A stretch of DNA of 64,000 bases, taken from NCBI GenBank assembly GCA_037501455.1, contig CM074863.1, positions 15,434,001-15,498,000 on the forward strand. The letters run 5' to 3'. Positions 23,922 to 34,659 of this stretch are shown piece by piece. The notes beneath the pieces were generated by a model that was not told where the DNA came from, did no database searches, and saw only the letters and a list, made by a program, of their open reading frames with translations. Made by a program: the position numbers and the translations under genes. Positions within the stretch are counted from its first letter, which is position 1, and each line of letters starts with the position of its first letter. This DNA is from Lantana camara (taxonomy: Eukaryota; Streptophyta; Magnoliopsida; Lamiales; Verbenaceae).

Positions 23922-25445
23922 ATGGCGAGCACGAAGCCCAGAATTGTGATAATTGGCGCTGGAATTGCAGGCCTCGCCGCTGCCAACAAGCTCTTCACAT
24001 CTCCAAACTCCAATCAACTTTTCGAGCTTCTTGTTGTGGAGGGCGGATCCAGGATCGGCGGCAGGATTTACTCGTCGGAGTTTTGCGGCGACCGAATTGA
24101 GAAAGGCGCCACCTGGATCCATGGGATTGAAGGCAGCCCACTTTACAGAATCGCTCAGGAAACAAACTGCCTCCACTCCGAACAACCATGGGAGGGCAAG
24201 AATGGGTTTTTTGGAAAACCCATCACAGTAGCAGAAGGTGGGCACGAACTCGATCCATCCGTAGTCGAACCCATTTCGAGGCTTTTCAAATGTCTTATGA
24301 ATTTCGTTAAAGGAAAGCCCATCAGTAAAAAGTATGGTGATTTCTCTGAAATACTGAAGCATTGCGCCGGCGATTTAGGAGAAAATAATCCGAGCATTGG
24401 GGTTTTTCTGAGGAGAGGCCTCGAGTCTTATTGGGGTTTCATGAAAGATAAGGAAAACCTCCAATCTGTTGGGAATTGGAGCAAAAAATCTCTGGAAGAT
24501 GCGATTTTCGGCATGTATGAGAACGAACAGAATACTGTAGATGCGGTGGAGGATTTGTTTTCTCTGGATTTCAGTTCACAGAGAGAGTATCAAATGTTTC
24601 CAGGTCGACATATTACTATTGCCAGAGGATACTCTCGTGTTGTTGAATCATTAGCCTCTGTTTTGCCGATTGGAACGATACAATTTGGCAAAAAAGTTGT
24701 CAAAATTGAATGGCAGCAAAATGATGTTAGCCCAGTTAAGTTGCATTTCTGCAATGGATCGAGCATCTCAGCTGATCATGTAATAGTAACTGTTTCGCTC
24801 GGCGTTCTAAAACAGGGGACTAGCCCCGATTGCAGTATGTTCAGTCCTCCCCTACCTGATTTCAAGAATCAGGCAATTTCGAAACTCGGCTATGGCGTCG
24901 TAGACAAAGTCTTTTTGCAAATACCTGCCGGTGATTCTAATTTTCCCCGGTTGGGAATGGTTTTCCACAAACCAAATTCTGAACTAAGGGACCCCAACAT
25001 TCCCAATTGGATCAGGGGAACATCTTCGATATATCCAATTTACAGAGATTCCAGAGTCGTAGTTTCATGGTTTACAGGGAAAGAGGCTCTTGAAATGGAA
25101 TCCCTCAGCGATGAGGAGATTATTAATGGGTTCTCAAGAACTGCATCAAATTTGTTGTCAAAATCAAATTTCAAGTTCCCTAAAGTGTTGAGGTCGGATT
25201 GGGGGAGTGATCCTCTGTTCTTGGGATCATACAGCTATGTTGCGGTTGGATCAAGTGGAGATGATTTTGATGCATTGGCAGTGCCATTACCAGAAAAGGG
25301 CATTAATGATGATTTATCAGTTCCACAACTGCAGCTTCTATTTGCAGGAGAAGCCACACACAGGACACACTATTCGAGCACTCATGGAGCCTACCTTAGT
25401 GGGATTAGAGAAGCTGATAGGCTTCTTAAACACTATGTTTCATGA
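23922..25445 (+). CDS. PAO5: Polyamine oxidase, PAO5-like, copy 2 (507 aa, intronless)
   Basis: Same family as the gene at 21960, with GAGIAG at 12-17, VVEGGSRIGGRI, TVSLGVLK and FAGEATHRTHYSSTHGAY. It is roughly 95% identical to the copy at 50370 by eye, with substitutions scattered and none in the FAD motifs. The start at 23922 (MASTKPR) is conserved; an in-frame ATG at 23838 would add 28 residues from what is leader sequence in copy 3. There is no signal peptide or peroxisomal tail (ends HYVS), so a cytosolic enzyme is expected. The frame is intact. It lies 465 bases downstream of copy 1 on the same strand, a classic tandem duplicate. Confidence 0.93.
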   Translation: MASTKPRIVIIGAGIAGLAAANKLFTSPNSNQLFELLVVEGGSRIGGRIYSSEFCGDRIEKGATWIHGIEGSPLYRIAQETNCLHSEQPWEGKNGFFGKPITVAEGGHELDPSVVEPISRLFKCLMNFVKGKPISKKYGDFSEILKHCAGDLGENNPSIGVFLRRGLESYWGFMKDKENLQSVGNWSKKSLEDAIFGMYENEQNTVDAVEDLFSLDFSSQREYQMFPGRHITIARGYSRVVESLASVLPIGTIQFGKKVVKIEWQQNDVSPVKLHFCNGSSISADHVIVTVSLGVLKQGTSPDCSMFSPPLPDFKNQAISKLGYGVVDKVFLQIPAGDSNFPRLGMVFHKPNSELRDPNIPNWIRGTSSIYPIYRDSRVVVSWFTGKEALEMESLSDEEIINGFSRTASNLLSKSNFKFPKVLRSDWGSDPLFLGSYSYVAVGSSGDDFDALAVPLPEKGINDDLSVPQLQLLFAGEATHRTHYSSTHGAYLSGIREADRLLKHYVS

Positions 25446-25673
25446 ATACGTATGCATGGTCATGTACGGTTTCAGTATTTTCATGTCCGAGCTTTGAATT
25501 TTTTATTGAGGATTGAAACTGCTTTAGAGTTTAGACTCCGATGCTTGCTAAGGTGAGGAAGAGAGTTGGGTATGTAGATAGTTTATTTAATTCGTTTCAA
25601 ATTAGTCTATTGGCCTCCATCCTGTTTTGGGACAAACTGGGCGAACACGATTTTGGCCGTTTAACCAATCAAC

Positions 25674-26928
25674 TAGACCTGTCAATAGGTCGGATTTTAA
25701 TTCGAATCCGATCTGAATTTTAGCATATCCGTCCGATTAAAATATCCGATAGATCATATCCGATTATAAATATTCGTTATCTAAAATAAATGGAACAAAT
25801 ATGGATTTAAGGAATTCGATCGGTTAAGAATCCGAATCCGATATTATATATAATATTTAATTGAATAAATTATTTGTTAGTGCATAATAATATTTAGTAA
25901 AATGCTTAAAATTAAATTTTTTACGTATTTATCACTTTAAACAATAATAAATTTTAAATTTTTTACTCTAAAAGTAAATATTTCTTTGATTAATAAGTTT
26001 AAATTAACCTATTTTAAATAAATATTGACAAAACTATCAAATAATCTATTAAATAACATTATTTATTAATATGTAATTACATTTATTTTTATATATCAAA
26101 TTTGTTATTTAAAAAAATAAATTTTATTGATAATTGGATCAAATATTTTATCGGATGATCCAACCCGATTATGTATGGATTCAAAAACAATGAATCTAAA
26201 TCCAAATGGATCCGATTATCGGATTCGATTCCGAAACCTCCTGATTCTAGGGCTGTCAACGGGTCGGATTCGGACTGGATCAGGAGATTCCGGATCCGAA
26301 TCCGATAAGAGTATCCGATAACCGGATCCGAATCCAAATCCTATAGGATTTGGATGCATTGTTTTTCAATCCATACATAATCGGGTCGGATCCGATCCGA
26401 TAAAAGATCCGACCCGATTAACAATAAAATTTATTTTTTAAAATTACAAATTTGATATAAAAAAATAAATATAATTACATAATGTTTAATAAATAATTAT
26501 TATTTAATGAATTATTTGATAATTTTATCTATATTTATTTAAAATAGGTTGATTTAAACTTATTAATAAAAGAAAATATATGTTTTTAGAGAAAAAAATT
26601 TAAATTTTATTATTGTTTAAAGTGATAAATATGTGAAAATTTTAATTTTAATCATTTTACTTAATATTATGTACTAGTAAATAATTTTTTTAATTAAATA
26701 ATATATATAATATCGGATTCGGATTCTTAACAGATCGGATTCCGTAAATCCATATTCGCTCCATTTATTTCGGATATCGAATATTTATAATCGGATATGA
26801 TCCATCGGATATTTTTATCGGACGAATATACTAAAATTCGGATCGGATTCGGACCGGATTCGGATTAAAACCCGATCCATTGACAGCCCTACCTGATTCG
26901 ATCCGAGGCTGACCTGTTCACAGCCCTA
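25674..26928. mobile_element. hAT-type MITE (outer of a nested pair)
   Basis: Ends are TAGACCTGTCAATAGGTCGG and, inverted, TAGGGCTGTGAACAGGTC. Perfect 8-bp target duplications CAATCAAC flank it at 25666-25673 and 26929-26936. Without the nested insert it is about 0.6 kb. It codes for nothing, and the interior is AT-rich with GGATTCGGAT repeats near the ends. The orthologous site in duplication copy B (about 52815) lacks it, so it arrived after the duplication. Confidence 0.9.
26248..26891. mobile_element. hAT-type MITE nested in opposite orientation in its relative
   Basis: This 644-bp element starts TAGGGCTGTCAACGGGTCGG and ends CCGATCCATTGACAGCCCTA. Perfect 8-bp duplications CCTGATTC flank it at 26240-26247 and 26892-26899. 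It belongs to the same family as the outer element but lies inverted, so 25674-26240 and 26250-26900 form a long imperfect inverted repeat. Confidence 0.92.
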
Positions 26929-27578
26929 CAATCAACCATCATCAATTTTAAAGTTGATGGGTAAGGGCTAAGGCCCAATAAGAATGTTCGTTTCTTTTTT
27001 AAAAAATTAAACTACATAATTGAAAAGGACAAATTTTATTAAATTTAAATTTAAATCAAACCTAACATTGGGAAAGTTGAATAACCTCAATTTTGAGTTT
27101 AGACTATTTTGGCCAAATATCCGTTGAGGAGCTCGTTTCAAGTCTAACAACTAAAAAGGTTTATGAATTATATTCTATGATAGTTGTTTAATCTCTTCTT
27201 CTCTTATTGTGATTGTCAACTTTATTTTTAGTTAATGCATTGATTTACAATCCCATTTAGTTGACGTATATTTTTGACTATTCCAACAAAACCCTCTTTG
27301 ACTTGAATTCCCACAACTATGCAACTTAATTTTGTAACAACCAACTTAGGGCATTTAATAACACCAACAGGCAACAGATCAATATCTAATGCTAAATAAA
27401 AAAGATTGAAACATAGAGATAACAAATCAAAAGTCCTTTCACTGCAAAATGGGAAAATTTTAAGCAGACCTTGCTTTCTCTTTACAAATTTGTCCGTTCA
27501 AAATGGTATGCCTTTGTCTCCTACACAGCACCATTACCTACATACAGTCAAACCCCTAGTCAACTTTTTTCTTTTCAG

Positions 27579-27605
27579 CTACCCTAAAATTTCGCCCAAA
27601 AACTC
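27579..27605 (-). pseudogene. Eight-codon 3' end of the gene at 53446, copied by the duplication
   Basis: On the minus strand it encodes EFLGEILG and stop, identical to the end of the 162-aa protein at 53446-53934. Two differences are both synonymous (CTG/TTG and GGG/GGC). Upstream similarity stops at once. It is a duplication scar, not a gene. Confidence 0.8.
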
Positions 27606-27852
27606 CGGGGCTCTTCGTTAATACTCAATAGGGACAAGTAAATTTTTATTTTGGAAAATAACTCCTCGTTTCAAAACCATTCACTATATAATCTTTTACT
27701 TCATTAGGTTCTAATTAACACCTAATTAATTACTTATCTTATTAACCAATAATTAGATCAATCTTTTATAAATTTTCTTTAAAATCTCAAATTTATATAA
27801 AATACAAATTGATCCCAAATCATTCAGCGAAAATTTGGGTGATATAAATCTC

Positions 27853-28778
27853 TGATGAGGCCAAATTATGCTCAGATCAGCACCGCACATGTATCACGAT
27901 CTGAAGGACCCAGAGCTATAACGCTCGCGATAATGGGCTCATGGAATTGACCCGGCCCATTCCCTCATCCCCTATACGTTTCAGACTTGCGCGCACTCGG
28001 CCCAAGTCATGAGCGCAGGATCGGTCCGCTAATTCCCTTGGACGCTCGGACTACGGTCCCAAGGGACGCTCCATGCCCAGACTCCCCCTCTTTTACACCA
28101 GGGACCCCCACTATAATTGCGCTCGGGCTTTGCCCGTTTTACGCTCGGACCCCTAGCGCTCGTGGTCACCTCCCAGGGGAACCTCTCCCGAGCGTAGCCA
28201 GCGCTCGGGTTCAGTGTCAAAGGGCGCTATTCGCCTCGAGGACTAATCCCACCGCGGCAAGGAGTCCCTCTCAAAGGCCCTTTCAGAGGTACGAGGAGTG
28301 TAGCGGAGAAGAATTCCACGCTCGCCGCACGCCAACGACCTCTGACACAGTGGTAGTGCGCACCTCATACCTGGCACCCCACAGGCTTTTCAGAGCCATC
28401 GCTTTCACACCATTACATGACGCCACGTGTCTAGGGCAGCACAGGATTTGGGACCACTTGGTTAGATTACCCAAAATACCCTGGCCCCTAACATATAAAT
28501 ATGGGAATGCATGCACACATTCTCTAAGTCATCTTCCCCACATACACTACACAGCATAAACTGGGCATTTCCTCTGCATTTCGTCTTCCCCAAGCTCCCT
28601 GCATTTCACCATTTTCATCGTTTCCCTATTGCACTTTCTGGTGTTATCCTAGTTGGAAGAACCCACGCTCACTTGGAAACCCAGTTCCTGAGGCTCAACG
28701 CCTGTGATGGTCTTTCCTTCCACAAACAAATCTTATAGTGTTTGGTGCTTGAATCCCTTCAAAGTTTCTACACCATCA
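27853..28778 (+). repeat. 5' LTR of the degraded Tat element (926 bp)
   Basis: It begins TGATGAGGCC and ends CACCATCA. It has about 44 bases near 28120-28168 (GCGCTCGGGC... region) missing from the 3' LTR. A TATAAAT box at 28494-28500 is followed by the likely transcript start. Tandem GCGCTCGG words are frequent. Confidence 0.92.
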
Positions 28779-28782
28779 TTTT

Positions 28783-28799
28783 TGGCGCCGTCTGTGGGA
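28783..28799 (+). other. Primer binding site of the Tat element
   Basis: TGGCGCCGTCTGTGGGA starts four bases after the LTR. This form is familiar from Tat-lineage elements. It fixes the plus orientation. Confidence 0.85.
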
Positions 28800-29357
28800 A
28801 ACCGTCGCCATCTTCATCAGTTTCTTCTTCCTCTTTAAGCTAGTGAGAAGTAACACCAGCAATACCAATCATGGTAACGGCTACAAGGTCAGGCTTGGTA
28901 GACAACAGAGGAGTTCTCCCTCCAGTAAATGAGGAAAATCCGGATGGCGGAGCCAACGCTGCCGCTGCACAAACTGGCAACACTCCCGTTGGCGGGAGCA
29001 TTCCTGTAACAGCCCGGATTTTTGAGATCAGGATAGCACGGGTAAGTAAAGGGTTAAGAGGGAAGCGTTTATAGCCTTAGTGCATTACATATTTCATTTT
29101 GTGTGAATTATGTGCATTTATGTTCTGGTTTATAATTTGTGCATTCTTGAGAGAACCATATCACTATTCATTCATCGAACCCTAGACCTTTACCTAAACC
29201 TTAAGAAACCTTAGAAAGTTGGTTTCCATAATTTTCAAATTCATATTATAGCTTTCATCTTCCCGAAATACGTTTTGAAAGTTGATTGTCGAAAATTTCA
29301 TTTAGGTCCCTAGTTACTATTCACCCTTAATCGTAGAAAATTTTCGAGACACATTTG

Positions 29358-31393
29358 CTTATCCAATATTGGGTTCGATAGAATCCTAGCGAAATTTTAT
29401 GAAGTTTGGTATGATTCCTAAACCCTAATTCTTAACATAGCTTCCGTAGAAATCAAAACCGGCCGAAAAACCCTAGTTTTGCCCTAATTTAGAAATTTCC
29501 GAATTTCAAGGTTTTTCCTATATAATATTATAACCATTACGACCCTTTGATTATTTTACGAATTTTAAGATCTTTTCCAAACTCTAGTTCAAATCCTAGC
29601 TCGATTTATAAATTTTTCCCAAAGTACTATTTCCACCGTAAAAACTAATTTTCAAACGTACAACATTTGGTATCCAATATTATAGTCAAAATGATCCTTA
29701 AATTATTTCAAGAATCATGGACACTTTCTTGGAAATCAATTCACGTTCTAGCTTCGTTTATGTATTTTATAGTATTTTTCAAAAATCCCGAATGCTTACT
29801 ACTTTAAATGTAGACGTTTAAATGATAAGTGTTTATAACCATTAGAAAGCTCTTTCGATTCTCTTTCATTTACAATCTTTCTCAGTTTAAACTAAAATCT
29901 AGAGAGTATACTACATTTTTATTATTAATTTTACCTTAATTTAGATTTATTTTATTATGATGTATTTATGATGAAAATATGTATACATAAGCTCTTACAT
30001 CACATATACACCTAGCATAATACCTAAACCCCCATAATTATATCCCTAGCTTACTCATCATCATGAATCATACCCTAAACTTTAGGAAATTGCAAACTAA
30101 GCCCCTAAATCACAACTATAAATAGCCTCCCAACTTCACTTAAGACAACATACAAAATCATCACTCTCTCTCTATATACATGTTCAAAAGAGATTTTGTT
30201 CCTTCCTTCCCAAATGGCAAAAATGGTGGAACAAAATGCAAGGTGGGCAATTTTTTATTTTGGTCTTGCACCGGGATAAAATCTTTTGAGCACACGAACG
30301 AAGCTGGCCAAAGTGTTCATCCCATGTGGTAATTGCACCCAAATTTTAATGTCACTCCAAATTAGTTTGGTAACGTTGCATTCAAAGAATAGATGCTGGG
30401 CAGATTCCTCTTTTGCAGTGCAAAGCGGGCAAATACTTGGAATGTTGAGGAATTTCAGATTGTCTCCCGTTGGTAGTCTTCCTCGAAATGCTAACCACGA
30501 GATGAGACTCAGCTTTGGGGGTATATAGGACTTCCAGATTTGTGGCATCCAAGGAAGTTTACGTCCCTTATCCAATATTGGGTTCGATAGAATCCTAGTG
30601 AAATTTTATGAAGTTTGGTATGATTCCTAAACCCTAATTCTTAACATAGCTTCCGTAGAAATCAAAACTGGCTGAAAAACCCTAGTTTTGCCCTAATTTA
30701 GAAATTTCCGAATTTCAAGGTTTTTCCTATATAATATTATAACCATTAAGACCCTTTGATTATTTTACGAATTTTAAGATCTTTTCCAAACTCTAGTTCA
30801 AATCCTAGCTCGATTTATAATTTTTTCCCAAAGTACTATTTTCACCGTAAAAACTAATTTTCAAACGTACAACATTTGGTATCCAATATTATAGTCAAAA
30901 TGATCCTTAAATTATTTCAAGAATCATGGACACTTTCTTGGAAATCAATTCACGTTCTAGCTTCGTTTATGTATTTTATCGTATTTTTCAAAAATCCCGA
31001 ATGCTTACTACTTTAAATGTAGACGTTTAAATGATAAGTGTTTATAACCATTAGAAAGCTCTTTCGATTCTCTTTCATTTACAATCTTTCTCAGTTTAAA
31101 CTAAAATCTAGAGAGTATACTACATTTTTATTATTAATTTTACCTTAATTTAGATTTATTTTATTATGATGTATTTATGATGAAAATATGTATACATAAG
31201 CTCTTACATCACATATACACCTAGCATAACACCTAAACCCCCATAATTATATCCCTAGCTTACTCATCATCATGAATCATACCCTAAACTTTAGGAAATT
31301 GCAAACTAAGCCCCTAAATCACAACTATAAATAGCCTCCCAACTTCACTTAAGACAACATACAAAATCATCACTCTCTCTCTATATATACATG
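29358..31393 (+). repeat. Promoter-bearing direct duplication (825 bp) flanking a LINE fragment
   Basis: 29358-30182 and 30567-31393 are about 99% identical, with roughly nine substitutions and one 2-base insertion noted. Each copy ends just past a TATAAATAG core promoter and a CT-rich tract. The 384 bases between them derive from a LINE. Confidence 0.9.
30183..30575 (-). pseudogene. LINE reverse-transcriptase zf-RVT fragment inside the solo LTR
   Basis: The minus strand encodes about 106 residues typical of the zinc-binding region near the C-terminus of plant LINE polymerases: IWKSYIPPKLSLISWLAFRG, then CPLC and HLFFEC cysteine/histidine positions, and TKLIW. It has no RT core and no poly-A end, and it sits exactly between the two copies of the duplication, so it is a captured fragment and not a normal insertion. 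Confidence 0.8.
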
Positions 31394-34300
31394 GCCAAAC
31401 CCCTCTCTCTCATTAAGGTGCAATTTTCTTTTATTATTTCATGCTTTATATTATGTTTTTAATATAATAATATTAGTAGCATGCTTAGATTTAATTAAAT
31501 TATGCTCTAGGAATTTTATTTTATGAAATATATGTCTAATTGTTAGTTTTAAGTACAATGTGCCTACATTATGGAATTTTATTTAATTAAATGCATAAAT
31601 TATGATATGATATAGTATGAGTATGTGTTTAAATATTTATGATCTTGTTTGATTAAATTCATGCCTAGATTAATTTATTTAGAATTAATTTTATGATTAA
31701 AGTTATATAAAGTGCTACATTTTAAGTTTAATTATGTGTTATGAACTTAGAATTTATTAAATAAGATCATGGACTAGTATGAACATATTCATGAGCTTAA
31801 GAACACATTCATAATGTTCTTGAACAAATTAGGGTGTACGTGTGATAGTGTGTGTATGTGTGTGTTCGATTTTATGTTATAAAGTGTTTAATTCATAAGA
31901 AATTGAATAGTAAATGTTTTCAATAGTAATTTTGACTTTTTGGTCAACACATATACAATTAATTTCGAAAATTAATTAAAAGTAATTATAAAATGGGTTT
32001 TGGAATTTTTAAAGAAGGATTTTATCCAAATTATTCCAAAAAACGGTAAGTTGTAAAATAATTTCAAAAACCAACCTACATTGTTGAATTAAACCCTAAA
32101 TTCTATTTCTAATATTCCAATTAGGATCATAATGTGAGAAATAAATATTTAAGTGGATTAAAGAATTCATGAAACCTAATTAATTAATTAAATTCCCTTA
32201 AACGGTTAAAATTAGGTTTTACCGGGAATTCTTTAACGTATTACATAACATATACCTTATGTGATTATTTGATTAGAATATTATATGTGGTTATTTGATT
32301 AGAATAATAAGAACCTAGTTCTAAGTCAATAGTAGTTATTACTTTCAGGCAACGATAGATTCGAAGAGTGGAATCCCCACAATTCCACTTGACTTTCAAC
32401 ACTAGGTGAGGGTTAAACTATTTTCAACTGGAATCATGCCTATATATACGTATCTATATCAAAACTATCATCAAGCCTACCTACTATTTATGAATTACTA
32501 CCTTATATACGTATTACCGTATTACAATATCCCCTTTAAGGGAAAATACTTTCATGTTCATGTTACAGTATCCCTTTCAAAGGGAGAATACTTTCATGCC
32601 GAAATCAACGTTTTACTAGGACGATATATATCTTAAGTCCACTTTATCAAAACGTTGACTCCGGGTTATGCAAGCAAAATACTATTCTTGATTCATTTTA
32701 TGGGCCCCGACTGTATCAGTAGCGAGCAATTACCCGGAAGGTATCGGGCCGAGGGTATTGTTGTTGCTGCGGACTGCCACCACCTCTTGGTAGTGGTTTA
32801 ACTGGAGGTTAGTTACTCCACGCCAAGGGATGAGGGAGAGATAGCTACCTCCCAAATCGTGTTCGTGGTCTCCAGGGTTTGCTTCCCTTTTGACATCAAT
32901 GAGTAGTGGAGTTGATATCATTCTTGGTTTTATTGAGGTATCGGTACCCTGTACAGTGTCGATACTGTTTTATTATAATCTAAGGATTTACGGATGGAGA
33001 GGCCTAGCTTGCGGGCATTAAAATTCTTGTTACAGACGGTTCATATTTTTACAAACATTCCAAGCTACCCCTATCCCTGTTTTGCACATATCATGAACAG
33101 TTTAATACTTATTATATCCTATTGTTAATATTTAAGATCAAGATCTTCTTGATCATATAAATGTATATGTATACATATAAATTATCATGCCCCCTTCACT
33201 TAGTCACTTTGACTAACCCTCGCCCGTTTCAAATGCATGATTTCAGGGAGCAGTGGAACGACACCTAGTGGTATCTTGGAGCAGTAGGGTGTCGTGCATA
33301 TTAGATTCGGGCTAACTCAAGGGCACTTAGTCCAGAGCTTGTATATATTATAAATAAGCTGCCCTTACGTTTATCTCCGCATGTTATCACCTTATATATG
33401 AACCACTTTAATAAAAATAATAAGTTTTACTCTTCATGTGTATCATCATCCCCATCTATTTGCGAAGTTTTAAATTCTCAGATCTTCCGCTGTGCTATGC
33501 CTTGTGCTCTATTCAATTACCATTTAAACCGTTCGCCGTGGTATTTCCTGAGTGGTAGGTCTAACCTCCACTTGGGGAGTATTGCGGTGCGGGGGTTGTA
33601 GTACTAGGGAAGGTGCTACAATTCCTTTAGTCGCAGAAGGGGGAAAGGGGAAAGAAACCGTGCCGGGATCTCACCCGGATGGAGGAAACGGAGCAGGAGG
33701 ATCTAATTTTGCTCTTCCCCCGCAGCGCTCATTCCCGCTGCCACTGTTACCAACACCGCATACAGCCTTACCAGGTGGGCAATTTGCAGCTTCCAATCTC
33801 CCTGCCCAGAGAAATTCAAGGGGTGGAAATGCCCTAAGTGACATCGCAGCAACTTCAAGCGTTATACGCCCAGTGCGAGGTCCAAGCCGCATAAAACGCG
33901 TGGAATCACTTTACCGCCGTATATTTTCCCTCGAGGGCAGGTGCTCAGGCGGCAGACTCACCCCTTAGCGGCAACCCAAAATGTGCTGACGGCCCAGCCA
34001 CCGTCACCACCTCCCGCACAAGGAAAAGATGCACCCCGAGGGCGGATCAAGAGGTACGCCCAATGGAAAAAAAGAAAGCCCCTCCCGCAAGGGGAGATGC
34101 TGAAGAAGAGGTCCAGTCCAGGGCCATTGGAAGAACTAATAGGAGGAAAGGAAATGACCCTCGGATAGCTGTAGTCCAAGATCAACTGGAGGACCTGCAG
34201 CACATCGTGGAGCAACTCTCTCGAGCGAGGTCCAAATCCCCCATGAGGGGGACGAGAGGTCCAGGGCCAGAGACGCTCGTAACCCACGCAACCTGGTCCC

Positions 34301-34659
34301 TCGCTGCTGGAGGGAGGAAGATTACGAGGAACATGACCATGAGGGTGGGAACCATAGGCCTTTGACAGGCGGTTCGTCCCTCATTGATGAGGTTTTGATG
34401 GCTTATGCGGGGAAGGGCAAAATCCCCACGTCCGTCAACCGTTACGATGGAACCACCGATCCGGCTGAGCATCTGGATCACTTCGTGCATATGGCCCCGA
34501 GCGAAAAAGGGCCAAACTTTATAAGAAGAAGAACAAAAAGAGAGCATCGAGTGAGATCAAAGATACTGAGGATGGCCCTCCCGGAGCAGTCGAGGGCTCA
34601 TCTTTAGAAAGCGAGGGCAGTGATCCCTCAAAGAAAACCAATAATAGGCTCACCGGGAA

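Larger units (their letters stand above)
23855..27605. repeat. Segmental duplication, copy A (pair: 50302-53472)
   Basis: Shared with copy B in order: leader, PAO gene, downstream flank, the block GATGGGTAAGGGCTAAGGCC (about 26957; 52833 in copy B), and about 360 bases ending in the last eight codons of a minus-strand gene. Copy A ends at 27605 within that coding end. Copy A carries a 1.25-kb hAT MITE pair missing in B; B carries a 171-bp MITE and other extra segments missing in A. Confidence 0.88.
29005..33620 (+). mobile_element. Nested solo-LTR-like element, 4.6 kb
   Basis: It starts TGTAACAGCCCGG and ends GGTGCTACA, with perfect 5-bp duplications ATTCC at 29000-29004 and 33621-33625. No gag-pol, primer site or second LTR is present, and its two ends are unlike each other, so a solo LTR left by recombination is the best reading; a non-coding LARD-like element is possible. 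The TGTAACA-C/G-CC start is like chromovirus LTRs. TATAAATAG boxes at 30117 and 31326 on the plus strand support that orientation. Confidence 0.72.
28871..34606 (+). pseudogene. gag remnant of the Tat element, split by a nested insertion
   Basis: The frame opens at 28871 (MVTATRSG) and runs to 29004, where the 4.6-kb insert begins. It resumes at 33626 and continues through frameshifts to about 34606. A typical Tat Gag start, NRYDGTTDPAEHLDHFV, is readable at about 34436-34487. The sequence then jumps to an unrelated basic stretch, so the bulk of Gag and the protease are missing. It cannot make capsid. Confidence 0.8.

Noticed and set aside
27987..28559. 190-codon frame in the Tat LTR
   Set aside because: It lies wholly in the LTR, is disrupted in the other LTR, and has Pro/Arg/Ser GC-rich composition without a domain.
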